From Dichelobacter nodosus (GTDB taxonomy: Bacteria > Pseudomonadota > Gammaproteobacteria > Beggiatoales > Beggiatoaceae), in assembly GCA_020720085.1 (NCBI GenBank), contig DYPE01000001.1:1-64000 (forward strand): 64,000 nt of DNA. The letters are read 5' to 3'. Below are positions 36,295 to 45,221 of the stretch, piece after piece. Within the stretch, counting starts at the first letter, position 1, and each line of letters starts with the position of its first letter. Below the pieces are notes generated by a model, which ran no database searches, had not been told where the DNA came from, and worked only from the letters and a program-made list of their open reading frames with translations. The position numbers were made by a program, and so were the translations under genes.

Positions 36295-38013
36295 ATGCGC
36301 CGCGTCACGAAAATCAACTATGACCGCCGAATGCTCTCTGGGCATAACACGTTAGCGCGCAAAAAAGCTTTTGATCTACGCGCTTGGCTGTTTCCCACGC
36401 ATTTTTCTGCGTCTAGTGCCTACCTGGTTACTACTGTGCGCAATCAGGCCACGCGCCACACGCCTTCGCGTATCTGGGCGGTAACCGCCCATGTTGCGTT
36501 GGCAATAGGCATCACTGCCTGGCTGTCCTCGTTGGGGTGGGCGTTGGCCTACACCAAAGACTTGCTCGCGCCTTTGGCCAAGGAATCCTGGCTGGCGCAA
36601 CAAACTGTCGCTGTAAAGACGCAATCCCCCGATCCAGCACCGCTGGAACCCACGGCAGCACAAGGCCAACCTAAAACCCGCGAACTGGCATTGCCCGCTT
36701 TGCATGAACTCGCTGTTACGCCTGCGTTCCAGGCTTTGCCTGGTGATGCGCAGGATGGCGCGTCAGCATTAGAACTCACCGCTGCCAGTGATACTACTCT
36801 CCAGGCAGATGCGGACACCGCGCAACCGCAAGAAAATCAATCCGCTTCAACACTCACCTTGCGCGAGGAATTGGCGGAAGACCCTTCGTGGCGCAGCATC
36901 AGCGTGCGCTCAGGGGATACCTTGGCTGCTATTTTTAACCGCTATGGCCTAAACTCCAATGAATTGCACGAGATTATAAATCTCAACAAAGAATCTAGAC
37001 AATTGCGTAATTTGCAACCAGGACAAATGCTCTTTATTAAATCCGATGATGAGGGCGTGGTACAAGAAATCATCAAACAACTCAGTTTGACCCATGATCT
37101 GCGCATTACCCGCGACACGGAAAATCCAGCAACCAACTTTGTCAGCACTATGCAAACCCGCGAGTTAGAACGGCGTGTTGCGGTGTCTCATGGCGAAATT
37201 TCCACCACGTTATATGAAAGTGGCCGTAAGAATGGCCTTTCCTTTGACTTGCTCAACCAATTGGTCAAACTGTTCGCCTGGGATGTGGACTTTGCCTTGG
37301 ACATCCAGCCAGGTGACCACTTTGCAGTGATTTATGAGTCGTTTTACGAGAATAATGAAGAAGTTAAAACCGGAGAAATTCTGGCGGCGGAATTTGTTAA
37401 TAACGGCAATGTGTTCCGTGCTGTACGCTTTACCGATACCCAGGGCATGAGCGGCTATTACACCCCAGAAGGCAATAGTTTGGAAAAAGCTTTTCTACGC
37501 ACGCCTGTGAAAGTGGGTTATGTTACTTCCCATTTTAGTTCAGGACGTTACCATCCTTCCTTGCACGAAATCAAAGCGCATAACGGCGTGGACTACGGCG
37601 CACCCAAGGGCACGCCAGTATTTGCCACTGGGCGCGGCAAAGTGGAATTCCTTGGTTGGCGCAATGGCTATGGTAAAACCATAGAAATCAGCCATGGTGA
37701 CCATTACAGCACGGTGTATGGCCATTTATCACGCTTTGCCAAGGAATTGCAGGCAGGTGACCGCGTGGAGCAAGGCCAAGAAATCGGCTATGTGGGTTCC
37801 ACTGGCCTGGCCACTGGGCCACATTTACACTACGAATTTCAAATCGATGGCGTGCATAAAAACCCTTTGACCGTGAAATTGCCCAATTCCTTGCCCATTG
37901 CGCCGGAATACTTGCACGCCTTTCAAGAAGCCAGCACGCCGTTGCTGGCGCAACTCGATCAACAGCGCCAAGTCGCTGCTTCGGCACAAAACGCCGCCTC
38001 CCCCACACCATAA
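36295..38013 (+). CDS. M23 peptidoglycan endopeptidase with LysM/OapA domain (MepM-like)
   Basis: A 572-residue envelope enzyme that cuts peptidoglycan cross-links. There is a cytoplasmic N-terminus of about 60 residues, then a membrane anchor near 62-82 (VTAHVALAIGITAWLSSLGWA). After a low-complexity linker comes a LysM/OapA-type domain, ISVRSGDTLAAIFNRYGLN (about 202-220). The M23 catalytic domain has HNGVDYGAPKGTPV (His429, Asp433) and GPHLHYEFQ (His510, His512), the full zinc-binding set. The segment at about 142-147 is encoded by a GAACG-loop hairpin repeat. GAGGAA precedes the start. Such enzymes act in cell-wall growth and division. Confidence 0.93.
   Translation: MRRVTKINYDRRMLSGHNTLARKKAFDLRAWLFPTHFSASSAYLVTTVRNQATRHTPSRIWAVTAHVALAIGITAWLSSLGWALAYTKDLLAPLAKESWLAQQTVAVKTQSPDPAPLEPTAAQGQPKTRELALPALHELAVTPAFQALPGDAQDGASALELTAASDTTLQADADTAQPQENQSASTLTLREELAEDPSWRSISVRSGDTLAAIFNRYGLNSNELHEIINLNKESRQLRNLQPGQMLFIKSDDEGVVQEIIKQLSLTHDLRITRDTENPATNFVSTMQTRELERRVAVSHGEISTTLYESGRKNGLSFDLLNQLVKLFAWDVDFALDIQPGDHFAVIYESFYENNEEVKTGEILAAEFVNNGNVFRAVRFTDTQGMSGYYTPEGNSLEKAFLRTPVKVGYVTSHFSSGRYHPSLHEIKAHNGVDYGAPKGTPVFATGRGKVEFLGWRNGYGKTIEISHGDHYSTVYGHLSRFAKELQAGDRVEQGQEIGYVGSTGLATGPHLHYEFQIDGVHKNPLTVKLPNSLPIAPEYLHAFQEASTPLLAQLDQQRQVAASAQNAASPTP
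36717..36734 (+). repeat. GAACG-loop hairpin repeat inside the M23 peptidase gene
   Basis: TACGCCTGCGTTCCAGGC is identical to the copy at 24891-24908 in hisE. It is in frame, giving TPAFQA in the linker between anchor and LysM domain. Confidence 0.75.
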
Positions 38014-38025
38014 AGGAATCGCATC

Positions 38026-38445
38026 ATGACCCGCGCTACAGGAGCCGCATCCATCAATGCCGGACGTTTTCTCATGGGCTTGGCCATGCTTATCGCTGGC
38101 GGTTATCTATTTTTTGACAATATCCAGGTTGCCCAACACTTTAGCTTTCATTCCTCTTTGTACCAAGTGGGTGGCGTACGCATTACCTCGGGCATGACCT
38201 TGATTCCATTTTTATTTGGCGTGGGTATGATTTTTTATAATCCAGATAATGATTTGGGTTGGATTTTGGTGATTGCCACCCTGGTAATGATTGCGGTGGG
38301 GGTAATCACTTCCGTGCAATTTCACCTCAGGCCCATGTCGGTGTTTGAATTACTGATGATTCTCGGCTTGGCTTTGGGCGGGCTGGGTTTACTGCTCAGC
38401 GCATTGCGCGGTTCATCGCGCTCTACTTCTTCTTCAAAATCTTAA
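38026..38445 (+). CDS. Small four-helix membrane protein of unknown function
   Basis: 139 residues with four hydrophobic segments at about 13-29, 52-70, 78-95 and 105-125, a short Ser-rich tail and no recognised motif. PFLFGVGMIFYNPDNDLGWILVI and MSVFELLMILGLALGGLGLLL are its most distinctive stretches. It follows the M23 gene by 12 bp and precedes the HIT gene by 11 bp, so it is probably co-transcribed. I recognise it only as a widespread hypothetical type. Confidence 0.75.
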   Translation: MTRATGAASINAGRFLMGLAMLIAGGYLFFDNIQVAQHFSFHSSLYQVGGVRITSGMTLIPFLFGVGMIFYNPDNDLGWILVIATLVMIAVGVITSVQFHLRPMSVFELLMILGLALGGLGLLLSALRGSSRSTSSSKS

Positions 38446-38456
38446 ACAGGCAAGCC

Positions 38457-38801
38457 ATGACCGCAACTACGATTTTTGACAAAATTATCCGCCGTGAAAT
38501 TCCTGCTGACATTGTGTATGAAGATGAGCAATGCCTGGCATTCCGCGACATCTCGCCGCAAGCGCCCATGCATATTTTGCTGATTCCGAAAAAGCCTTTG
38601 CCGCAACTGTCCCACGCCCAGCCCGAAGACGCTACGCTGCTCGGCCATTTACTGATAATTGCCAGCCAAATCGCCAGCCAACAGGGATATGCCAACGCCT
38701 TCCGCCTGGTCATCAACAATGGCGAAGCCGCAGGCCAAACCGTGTTCCATCTGCACCTCCACTTGTTGGCGGGCCGCGATTTTACCTGGCCGCCTGGCTA
38801 G
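38457..38801 (+). CDS. hinT: Histidine triad (HIT) nucleotide hydrolase
   Basis: A 114-residue HinT-like purine nucleoside phosphoramidase. TIFDKIIRREIPADIVYEDEQCLAFRDISPQAPMHILLIPKK opens it, and the triad HLHLHLL with the end GRDFTWPPG is diagnostic. It is cytoplasmic and of normal length. A GCCTGGC/GCCAGGC hairpin spans its stop codon (38792-38823) and may end transcription toward the convergent nadB gene, but lacks a T run. Confidence 0.95.
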   Translation: MTATTIFDKIIRREIPADIVYEDEQCLAFRDISPQAPMHILLIPKKPLPQLSHAQPEDATLLGHLLIIASQIASQQGYANAFRLVINNGEAAGQTVFHLHLHLLAGRDFTWPPG

Positions 38802-38848
38802 CCAACTTGGCGTAGCGCCAGGCAGAAAGGCGTACATTTGTGCCACGG

Positions 38849-40450
38849 TTAACGGCAATTTTCCGGGTCTAAAATGGTATTGTGCGCCAATGGTGTTTGA
38901 AATGGATAATCCAAAGTGTAATGCAAGCCACGGCTTTCGCGCCGTTGTAGCGCACAGCGGATGATTAAATCCGCTACCAGCGCCAGATTGCGCAACTCGA
39001 TTAAATCGCCAGTAACACGGAAATTGGCATAATATTCATCAATTTCCTGCCTCAATAAATCCACCCGGTGCTTGGCGCGCTGTAAGCGCTTGGTGGTGCG
39101 CACGATGCCCACATAATCCCACATAAAGCGGCGCAACTCTTCCCAATTGTGCGAAACAACAACTTCTTCATCAGAATCAGTGACTTGACTTTCATCCCAT
39201 GCGGGTAATCCAGCGGGCATCGTCACGTTGGGGTATTGATCTATGATGGCTTGGCTGGCAGCATGGGCGAATACCAAACATTCCAACAGCGAATTGCTGG
39301 CCATGCGGTTCGCGCCATGCAAGCCTGTGAATGCCACTTCGCCGCAGGCGTATAACCCCTCCACATCGGTTTGGCCATTTATACCCGTGACCACACCGCC
39401 GCAGGTATAATGCGCGGCTGGCACCACGGGAATGGGGTCGTGGGTAATGTCCAGGCCCAATTCCAGGCAACGGGCGTAAATGTTGGGAAAATGGCTGAGA
39501 ATAAAGTCCTCGGATTTATGGCTGATGTCCAGGTACACGCATTTTGCGCCCAAGCGCTTCATTTCATGGTCAATTGCGCGCGCCACAATGTCGCGCGGTG
39601 CCAGTTCTGCGCGCGGATCAAAGTGGTGAGCAAAGCGCGAACCGTCAGGCAATAGCAATTGCCCACCTTCGCCGCGCAAAGCTTCTGAAATTAAAAATGA
39701 TTTGGCTTGTGGGTGGTAGAGGCAAGTAGGATGAAATTGAATAAATTCCAAATTGGCCACTCGGCAGCCCGCGCGCCAGGCCATGGCAATGCCATCGCCG
39801 GTGGACACGTCAGGATTGGTGGTGTACAAATACACCTTGCTCGCGCCGCCCGTGGCCAATACCACAAATTTGGCCGCAAACACCTCCACTTTGCCCGTGC
39901 GCCGGTTCAGCGCATATGCACCCAAGCAGCGGCGGTTATTGCGCAGCTTGAGCTTTGCCCCTGTAATCAAATCTAACGTAACATAATGCTCGAACAACTG
40001 CGTGTTGGATTGATTTTTTACTTGTGCAGCCAAAGTTTCGGTAATGGCGCGGCCCGTGGCATCTTCGGCATGAATCACGCGGCGATGCGAATGGCCACCC
40101 TCGCGGGTGAGATGATACGCCGCATTATTGTCCTCGCCAGGCAGGCGAGTGAACGGCACGCCGCGCTCAATCAGCCAACGGATGCGCGCTGGCCCTTCGG
40201 CCACCGTGAAGCGCACAATGTTGGCATCGCACAGGCCCGCGCCCGCATTGAGCGTATCCTCAACATGCGATTCCAGCGAGTCCTTGGCATCCAATACTGC
40301 CGACACTCCGCCCTGGGCGTACAGCGAAGAACCGGATTGCAGCTCAGTTTTGGATAAAATTGCAATAGTAAATTTATCGCCCAGCGCCAACGCAGTAGTT
40401 AAACCCGCCGCGCCGCTGCCAATAATTAATACATCGAAAAAGTGTGTCAT
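38849..40450 (-). CDS. nadB: L-aspartate oxidase
   Basis: A 533-residue FAD enzyme that oxidises aspartate to iminoaspartate for NAD synthesis. [21 protein letters not shown] (5-25) is the FAD-binding start. [55 protein letters not shown] and [15 protein letters not shown] contain the succinate-dehydrogenase-type active-site His and Arg. A C-terminal helical domain follows. nadA and nadC are not adjacent. It is divergent from sufC across a 204-bp gap. Confidence 0.96.
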   Translation of the reverse strand: MTHFFDVLIIGSGAAGLTTALALGDKFTIAILSKTELQSGSSLYAQGGVSAVLDAKDSLESHVEDTLNAGAGLCDANIVRFTVAEGPARIRWLIERGVPFTRLPGEDNNAAYHLTREGGHSHRRVIHAEDATGRAITETLAAQVKNQSNTQLFEHYVTLDLITGAKLKLRNNRRCLGAYALNRRTGKVEVFAAKFVVLATGGASKVYLYTTNPDVSTGDGIAMAWRAGCRVANLEFIQFHPTCLYHPQAKSFLISEALRGEGGQLLLPDGSRFAHHFDPRAELAPRDIVARAIDHEMKRLGAKCVYLDISHKSEDFILSHFPNIYARCLELGLDITHDPIPVVPAAHYTCGGVVTGINGQTDVEGLYACGEVAFTGLHGANRMASNSLLECLVFAHAASQAIIDQYPNVTMPAGLPAWDESQVTDSDEEVVVSHNWEELRRFMWDYVGIVRTTKRLQRAKHRVDLLRQEIDEYYANFRVTGDLIELRNLALVADLIIRCALQRRESRGLHYTLDYPFQTPLAHNTILDPENCR

Positions 40451-40516
40451 GATAGGCTGTCTCTTAGAAAAGTTGTGAGTGCTGATTGTAGGTAGATATG
40501 GCTGTCATGCGCAACA

Positions 40517-40551
40517 ACGCCCGCGTTCCGGGCTACGCCCGCGTTCCGGGC
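40517..40551 (+). repeat. GAACG-loop hairpin repeat, tandem pair
   Basis: Two direct copies of ACGCCCGCGTTCCGGGC (40517-40533 and 40535-40551), spaced 1 nt, in the nadB-sufC intergenic region. Stem GCCCG/CGGGC, loop CGTTC. The remainder of this gap shows only the GAGGAA site of sufC. Confidence 0.78.
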
Positions 40552-40654
40552 CTTGGCGCACAATAATGCTATTGAAACCCAATGCGTCTGGCTCCATTGA
40601 AGAATCCAGTCGCGCAGCTTTTTAGCAAAAACAAAATAACCGAGGAAAATCAAT

Positions 40655-41416
40655 ATGCTCACCATTACCAATCTACGGGTTTCCGTGGAGGGCAAGGAAA
40701 TACTGAAAGGAATCAACCTTACCGTCAATCCGGGCGAGGTTCATGCCATCATGGGGCCGAATGGCTCGGGCAAAAGCACACTGGCCAATGTGTTGGCAGG
40801 TCGCGATGGCTACCAAGTCACAGCGGGCGAAGTGCAATTCAAGGGACAAAATCTGCTCGACATGGCACCCGAGCAACGCGCCCATGCTGGCGTGTTCTTG
40901 GCGTTTCAATATCCGGTGGAAATCCCGGGCGTGAGCAACGTCAATCTGCTCAAGGCAGCGCTCAATGCTGTGCGCCGTGCGCGCGGCGAAAACGAATTGG
41001 ATGCGTTTGATTTTTTAGCGATGATTAAAAAAACCGTCAAAAAGGTAGAAATGAAAGAAGATTTTCTTTACCGCGCAGTGAACTCCGGCTTTTCCGGCGG
41101 CGAGAAAAAACGCAATGAAATTCTGCAAATGGCAGTGCTCGAACCCTGCTTGGCCGTGTTGGATGAAACCGACTCCGGCTTAGACATTGATGCCTTGCGC
41201 ATTGTGGCCAATGGCGTCAACAACCTACGCTCGCCCGAACGCGCCATGATTCTGGTCACGCATTACCAACGTCTGCTCGATTATATTCAGCCAGATTACG
41301 TACATGTGCTGGCCTATGGCAGCATGGTGCGTTCTGGCGGGCCAGAGTTGGCGCACGAACTAGAACGTACTGGATATGGCTGGATTGAATCCGCGCCAAC
41401 CACGCCTGGAGCTTGA
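40655..41416 (+). CDS. sufC: Fe-S cluster assembly ATPase SufC
   Basis: A 253-residue ABC-type ATPase of the SufBCD scaffold. Walker A is GPNGSGKSTLANVLAG, followed by FLAFQYPVEIPGVSN, which is specific to SufC. The signature region is VNSGFSGGEKKRNEILQM and Walker B CLAVLDETDSGLDIDALRIVANGVN; the Suf-type LDETDSGLD is clear. GAGGAAAA precedes the ATG. sufB is not upstream, and sufD follows after 2 bp. Confidence 0.97.
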   Translation: MLTITNLRVSVEGKEILKGINLTVNPGEVHAIMGPNGSGKSTLANVLAGRDGYQVTAGEVQFKGQNLLDMAPEQRAHAGVFLAFQYPVEIPGVSNVNLLKAALNAVRRARGENELDAFDFLAMIKKTVKKVEMKEDFLYRAVNSGFSGGEKKRNEILQMAVLEPCLAVLDETDSGLDIDALRIVANGVNNLRSPERAMILVTHYQRLLDYIQPDYVHVLAYGSMVRSGGPELAHELERTGYGWIESAPTTPGA

Positions 41417-41418
41417 GC

Positions 41419-42786
41419 ATGGACAATCAAAACTGGATTGCGCCCTACCAAACAGCGCCCATGCCGGGCAGCGACATACCCTGGTTGGCCGCCCTGCGCG
41501 CTCAAGCACACGAGTTTTTCATCCACCACGGCCTGCCTAGCCGTCACGATGAAGACTGGAAATACTCCTCCCTGGCACAGTATGCCAACCAACCCATGCC
41601 GCCTGCCCCTGCGCCAACCACGGTCAACAGCACGTTACCCGCAGACTTAGCCTGGGCCGACTGCGCACGCCTGGTGTTCGTCGACGGCCATTGGCAACCA
41701 CAGCTAAGCCATTGGCCGCAATTGCCTGATGGCACAATCCTGTTGCCCCTAGCGCAAGCCCTGCAACAATGCCCAGAATGGCTGGCTCCGCACATACAGG
41801 CCCCCACAAACGCCATGGAAGCGCTTAATTTGGCGGGATTTTACGACGGCGTATTTTTACACTTGCCCGCGCACGCCAGCCTAGGCCAGCCCCTGCATCT
41901 ACTGTTTCTCGCCACATCCCGTGCAGGCTTTGCCGCGCACCCGCGCTCGGTGATTGTCGCAGGCGAGCATAGCCAACTAGAATTGATTGAACATTACAGC
42001 GACTGGCCCGAACAACCAACCAAACCAAACACCACGCCCGGCCCATGGGTCAACGCAGTGTTGGAACTTCATGCTGGCGCTGGCAGCCAAATCACCCACT
42101 ACCGCATTCAAGAAAGCCGCGCCAGTGTACAAGCCGCGCACCTGGCGCTATACCAACAGCAAGACAGCCGCTTGATTTCCCATGCGCTCCTGCTGGGCAA
42201 CGGCCCGCATCTGCGCAACAGCATTCACTGCCGCCTCGACGGCACCGGCGCACAGTGCGAACTGTACGGCCTCAGCGCATTGGACGGCACCAGCCGCGCC
42301 GACAGCCACACCCGCATTGAACACAATCACCCCCACTGCACCAGCCGCCAATTCTACAAAGCCGTGGCCGCCGACCACGCCAAAGCCATTTTCACAGGCC
42401 GTGTGGTAGTACAACCCGACGCGTGCCAAACCGTTGCCCGCCAAACCAGCCACAACCTGCTGCTCAGCCGTCAGGCCGAAGCCAATGCCAGGCCGCAATT
42501 AGAAATTTTAGCCTCGGACGTGCAATGCAGCCACGGTGCCACAGTGGGCCAATTAGACGAAACCGCGTTGTTTTACCTACAATCGCGCGGCATACCCCGG
42601 GCAGCGGCCAGCGATTTGCTGGTGTATGGTTTTGCCGAGGAAATTCTCGACCTAATTACCCAGCCTACCTTACGCGCACGTCTGCAAACGTGCATGTTGC
42701 GCCACCTGCCACAATCCGCCGCATTTTTCAAGGGAATTGAAAAAGAACGCGCGGCAACCGCCGAATGTGTCGCGATTGTTCCTTAA
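41419..42786 (+). CDS. sufD: Fe-S cluster assembly protein SufD
   Basis: A 455-residue scaffold subunit. RHDEDWKYSSLAQYANQPM near the N-terminus and the beta-helical core (YRIQESRASVQAAHLALYQQQDSR) are typical. The C-terminal block SDVQCSHGATVGQLDETALFYLQSRGIPRAAASDLLVYGFAEEI includes the conserved CSHG and ARxxL-like region. The ATG at 41419 is preferred over a TTG six bases earlier that overlaps the sufC stop. Neither sufS nor sufE/U follows; a terminator and accessory DNA come next. Confidence 0.95.
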   Translation: MDNQNWIAPYQTAPMPGSDIPWLAALRAQAHEFFIHHGLPSRHDEDWKYSSLAQYANQPMPPAPAPTTVNSTLPADLAWADCARLVFVDGHWQPQLSHWPQLPDGTILLPLAQALQQCPEWLAPHIQAPTNAMEALNLAGFYDGVFLHLPAHASLGQPLHLLFLATSRAGFAAHPRSVIVAGEHSQLELIEHYSDWPEQPTKPNTTPGPWVNAVLELHAGAGSQITHYRIQESRASVQAAHLALYQQQDSRLISHALLLGNGPHLRNSIHCRLDGTGAQCELYGLSALDGTSRADSHTRIEHNHPHCTSRQFYKAVAADHAKAIFTGRVVVQPDACQTVARQTSHNLLLSRQAEANARPQLEILASDVQCSHGATVGQLDETALFYLQSRGIPRAAASDLLVYGFAEEILDLITQPTLRARLQTCMLRHLPQSAAFFKGIEKERAATAECVAIVP

Positions 42787-42807
42787 CTTGAATCGCTTTA
42801 ACCCGAC

Positions 42808-42854
42808 TTAGACACCTACTAGGTGTAAAAAATTACGCCTTTTTGGGTGTCTAA
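42808..42854 (+). terminator. Nested hairpin with T run after sufD
   Basis: Inner stem AGGTGTAA (42821-42828) pairs with TTACGCCT (42833-42840, one G-T pair) and is followed by TTTT: a plausible terminator. An outer perfect 9-bp pair, TTAGACACC (42808-42816) and GGTGTCTAA (42846-42854), encloses it. Confidence 0.7.
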
Positions 42855-42884
42855 TTCATGTTATGCGTAGCATACCAATCAGCC

Positions 42885-42912
42885 ATTCCCGCTGGGAGTG
42901 GTCGTGATGCCA
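42885..42912 (+). repeat. ATTCCCGC-GGGAGTGGTCGTGAT repeat, copy B
   Basis: 26 of 28 nt match copy A at 36003-36030. It lies between sufD and the truncated STAND gene. Confidence 0.7.
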
Positions 42913-43006
42913 GGCATCCCCGGTCGCATTATAACTAATTGATAAAATAGCTTGTATTTTTGCAACTTAGTGTGCACTAATATTCTAATATACATTTAAC
43001 GTCAAT

Positions 43007-43155
43007 ATGTTATGTGATCTCGACCGGGAACGGCTGCCCCCCCAACCCCAGCGCGAAGCCGAATTTAGCGCCTGGGCAGAAGCCTCCAAAGCGCACTCGA
43101 AATTGCAAATACCCTAGCATTTAGCGACTATTTGCAGCATTATTTAGCCAGCTAA
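43007..43155 (+). pseudogene. Possible decayed small gene upstream of the STAND fragment
   Basis: A frame from the ATG at 43007 gives about 36 residues (REAEFSAWAEASKAHSKLQI) ending at TAG 43115-43117. The next frame continues plausibly as AFSDYLQHYLAS to TAA 43153-43155. The protein-like composition across a single frame change suggests a frameshifted remnant. No family is recognised, and chance cannot be ruled out. Confidence 0.3.
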
Positions 43156-43226
43156 GCAGCGGGGCGTGCCCCCGTGCAACCGGCATTCATGTCAAACCAG
43201 CGTCGTCCCGCCAATACGGATTCTTT

Positions 43227-43862
43227 ATGCACGACTCAAACACTCTGCTCGACACACTCAAACACTTGCCAGCAGCAGTTTTTGAAGAAATTTTGCTCAA
43301 ATTCGAGATGCCCACAGGTCTATGCCGCAAAGAAGTCACGCAGACACAACAAGCTATTGATTTAATTAAATTTGCTAAAGCGCAAAACCGCCTGTCCGAA
43401 CTCGCCGCTTTAGTGCCGCAAAAAACCACGCAAAACAATGAAAACCCACAGTTTTTCCTGCTGCCTAGTGGATTTAAGCCCAATCCCTATTTCACGCAGC
43501 GCGACGCAGTGCTGGCGACGCTGGCGCGTCGGCTGCAAACTCAACGGCGCGTCGCTTTGTGTGGTTTGGGCGGCATGGGAAAAACACAAATTGCGTTACA
43601 TTACGCGCATTTACATTGCGCAAAATACCGTGCGGTGCTGTGGGTGTCGACGGACAGCCCGCAACGCTTGCAGGCGGAATTAGCGGGATTGGCTGAACCT
43701 TTGAGTTTGCCGACCGCGCAAGAACAAGCGTTGAATGTGCGGCAAGTATTGAACTGGTTAAGTGAGGAAGATTTAATGATTTGCGACAATGCCGACGACG
43801 CAGAAGCCATTGACGCGCTGAAAAGCCATCTGCCCGCCCGCAAGTGCTGCTCCAAACTATAG
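43227..43862 (+). pseudogene. STAND/NB-ARC ATPase, N-terminal part, truncated by IS3
   Basis: 211 residues remain. The N-terminal helical domain (about 5-65, LLDTLKHLPAAVFEEILLKFEMPTG and QQAIDLIKFAKAQNRLSELAALV) resembles effector-associated domains of bacterial STAND proteins. After a linker ending PNPYFTQRD, an NB-ARC-type NTPase begins: P-loop GLGGMGKT (113-120), AVLWVSTDSPQRLQAELAGLA and Walker B DLMICDNADD (182-191). It stops at LPARKCCSKL where the IS3 element begins, so the rest of the NTPase and any sensor repeats are missing. No continuation is found beyond the element. STAND proteins of this type are known or suspected phage sensors. Confidence 0.82.
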
Positions 43863-43981
43863 TGGACCCCATAGTCAAGACAGTTTTCTCACGAGTTTAA
43901 GCTGTCTGTGCCACTTCATCCGCAGCAGAACAGCGCTGCCTTGTTTTTTCGTTAGAAATCGTATTCGACTGCCTGGGGTAC

Positions 43982-44793
43982 TTATCCACAATCATCGCGC
44001 CCCCCCTCGGCGCTTTTGTACACCCTGTCAGGCGTCAGGTTGCCCAGTGACTGGTGGGGGCGCTCGCGGTTGTAGAATACAAAATACGCTGTCAGCCCCA
44101 AAGTCAGGCTACCCATGTCGCCATAGCCTTTCAGGTAAATATCCTCATACTTGAGCGTCCGCCACAGTCGCTCGACGAAAATATTGTCCAGTGCCCGCCC
44201 TCGTCCGTCCATGCTGATCGCGATGCCTTCGCGCTTGAGCGCATCGGTGAATGCCGTACTGGTGAACTGCGAACCCTGATCGCTGTTGAACACCTCCGGT
44301 TGACCGTACTGCCTCAGCGCATCCTCCAGACAGTCCACGCAGAACGCGGCATCCATGCTGTTACTCAAGCGCCAGCTCAACACCTTGCGACTGTACCAGT
44401 CGATAATCGCCACCAAATAGGCAAAGCCCCGTGCCAGGCGAACATACGTGATATCCGTGCTCCAAACCTGATTGGGGCGTACCACTTCGACCCCTCGCAA
44501 CAGGTAAGGGTAAACTTTGTGTTCAGGGTGCCCCTGGCTGGTATTGGGGCCAGGGGCCATACCGGCCAGGCCCATTTGCCGCATCAAGCGTTGCACCCGC
44601 TTGCGATTGACCGAGTACCCTTGCCCGTGTTTAGGTACACAACCATTCGCCGGCTGCCGTAAAAGGGGCGGCGTGTGTACTCCTCGTCCATCAAGCGGCA
44701 TAGCATCAGCTCGACATCATCGACTTCCAGGGTCTTTGAGCGGGCATAGACGCCTGCACGATTGACCGATGCCAGCGCACACTGGCGCACCAC
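43982..44793 (-). pseudogene. IS3-family transposase OrfB, frameshifted
   Basis: The upstream frame reads VRQCALASVNRAGVYARS and YTRRPFYGSRRMVVYL. The downstream frame continues GQGYSVNRKRVQRLMRQMGLAG and then the rve integrase core WSTDITYVRL (D), FNSDQGSQFTS (D) and NIFVERLWRTLKYEDIYL (E). The two frames join at about 44632, where one A seems to be missing. The DDE triad is intact but the protein cannot be made in one piece. Confidence 0.88.
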
Positions 44794-44857
44794 CGATAGC
44801 TCATCCTGTGGGTCTATCCAGCCGCGCCGCGTTACGACAGGCTGAGACCGGACTTTT

Positions 44858-44880
44858 GCTTCGACAGGCTCAGCACAAGT
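44858..44880 (-). repeat. CTGAG hairpin repeat, copy 7 (inside IS3 frameshift site)
   Basis: On the minus strand CTTGTGCTGAGCCTGTCGAAGC follows GTTGAAAAA and is itself followed by AAAAGTCCGG. Removing 23 nt regenerates an A8G run and the OrfA ending WLKKKSGLS, the place where IS3 elements shift frame to make OrfAB. The copy also supplies the premature OrfA stop. Confidence 0.8.
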
Positions 44881-45154
44881 TTTTCAACCACTCCAACTCC
44901 ATTTTCAGCCTGCCTATCTCGCTGTAGAGTCGTTCTGGCTGCTCGTGCTCCACCGCCGGCGTGGGACCTCGCTTTCTCTCAAAGAGCTGCTTGGCATCCT
45001 CTTGGATGGCTTTCTTCCACTGGCCAACCTGGATCGGGTGGACGCCATATTCCTGGCCGATTTCATTAATCGTTTTCACCCCCTTCAGGGCCTCAAGGCC
45101 CACTTTGGCCTTGAACTCCGGGCTGTGAACCTTGCGCTTCTTTTTCTCACTCAC
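44870..45154 (-). pseudogene. IS3-family transposase OrfA, ending changed by repeat insertion
   Basis: 94 residues: KKKRKVHSPEFKAKVGLEALKG, TINEIGQEYGVHPIQVGQWKKAI (helix-turn-helix) and LYSEIGRLKMELEWLK (leucine-zipper-like end). The last three residues and stop come from the hairpin repeat. OrfA alone could still bind DNA. Confidence 0.88.
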
Positions 45155-45221
45155 AAGCTGCTCCTTTCATCTCTGGCAACAGCTTAACCTATTGTCTGGA
45201 ATATGGGGTCCACTATAGTGT

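Larger units (their letters stand above)
43863..45212 (-). mobile_element. Degenerate IS3-family insertion sequence (1350 bp)
   Basis: Ends TGGACCCCATA and, on the complement, TGGACCCCATATTC are inverted; related bases continue as TC-AGACA. The hexamer CTATAG flanks both ends (43857-43862 and 45213-45218). It encodes orfA and a DDE orfB on the minus strand, both damaged. Its right end lies only about 10 bp from the fabI stop codon, and the interrupted STAND gene does not resume there. Confidence 0.92.

Noticed and set aside
40447-40728. Minus-strand reading frame across the nadB-sufC gap
   Set aside because: It overlaps starts of two real genes and is made of the tandem palindromic repeats.
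43857-45218. CTATAG hexamers as a 6-bp target duplication of the IS3 element
   Set aside because: The interrupted gene does not continue past the right end, so a simple duplication is not expected; the hexamer is itself palindromic and may be part of the element ends.
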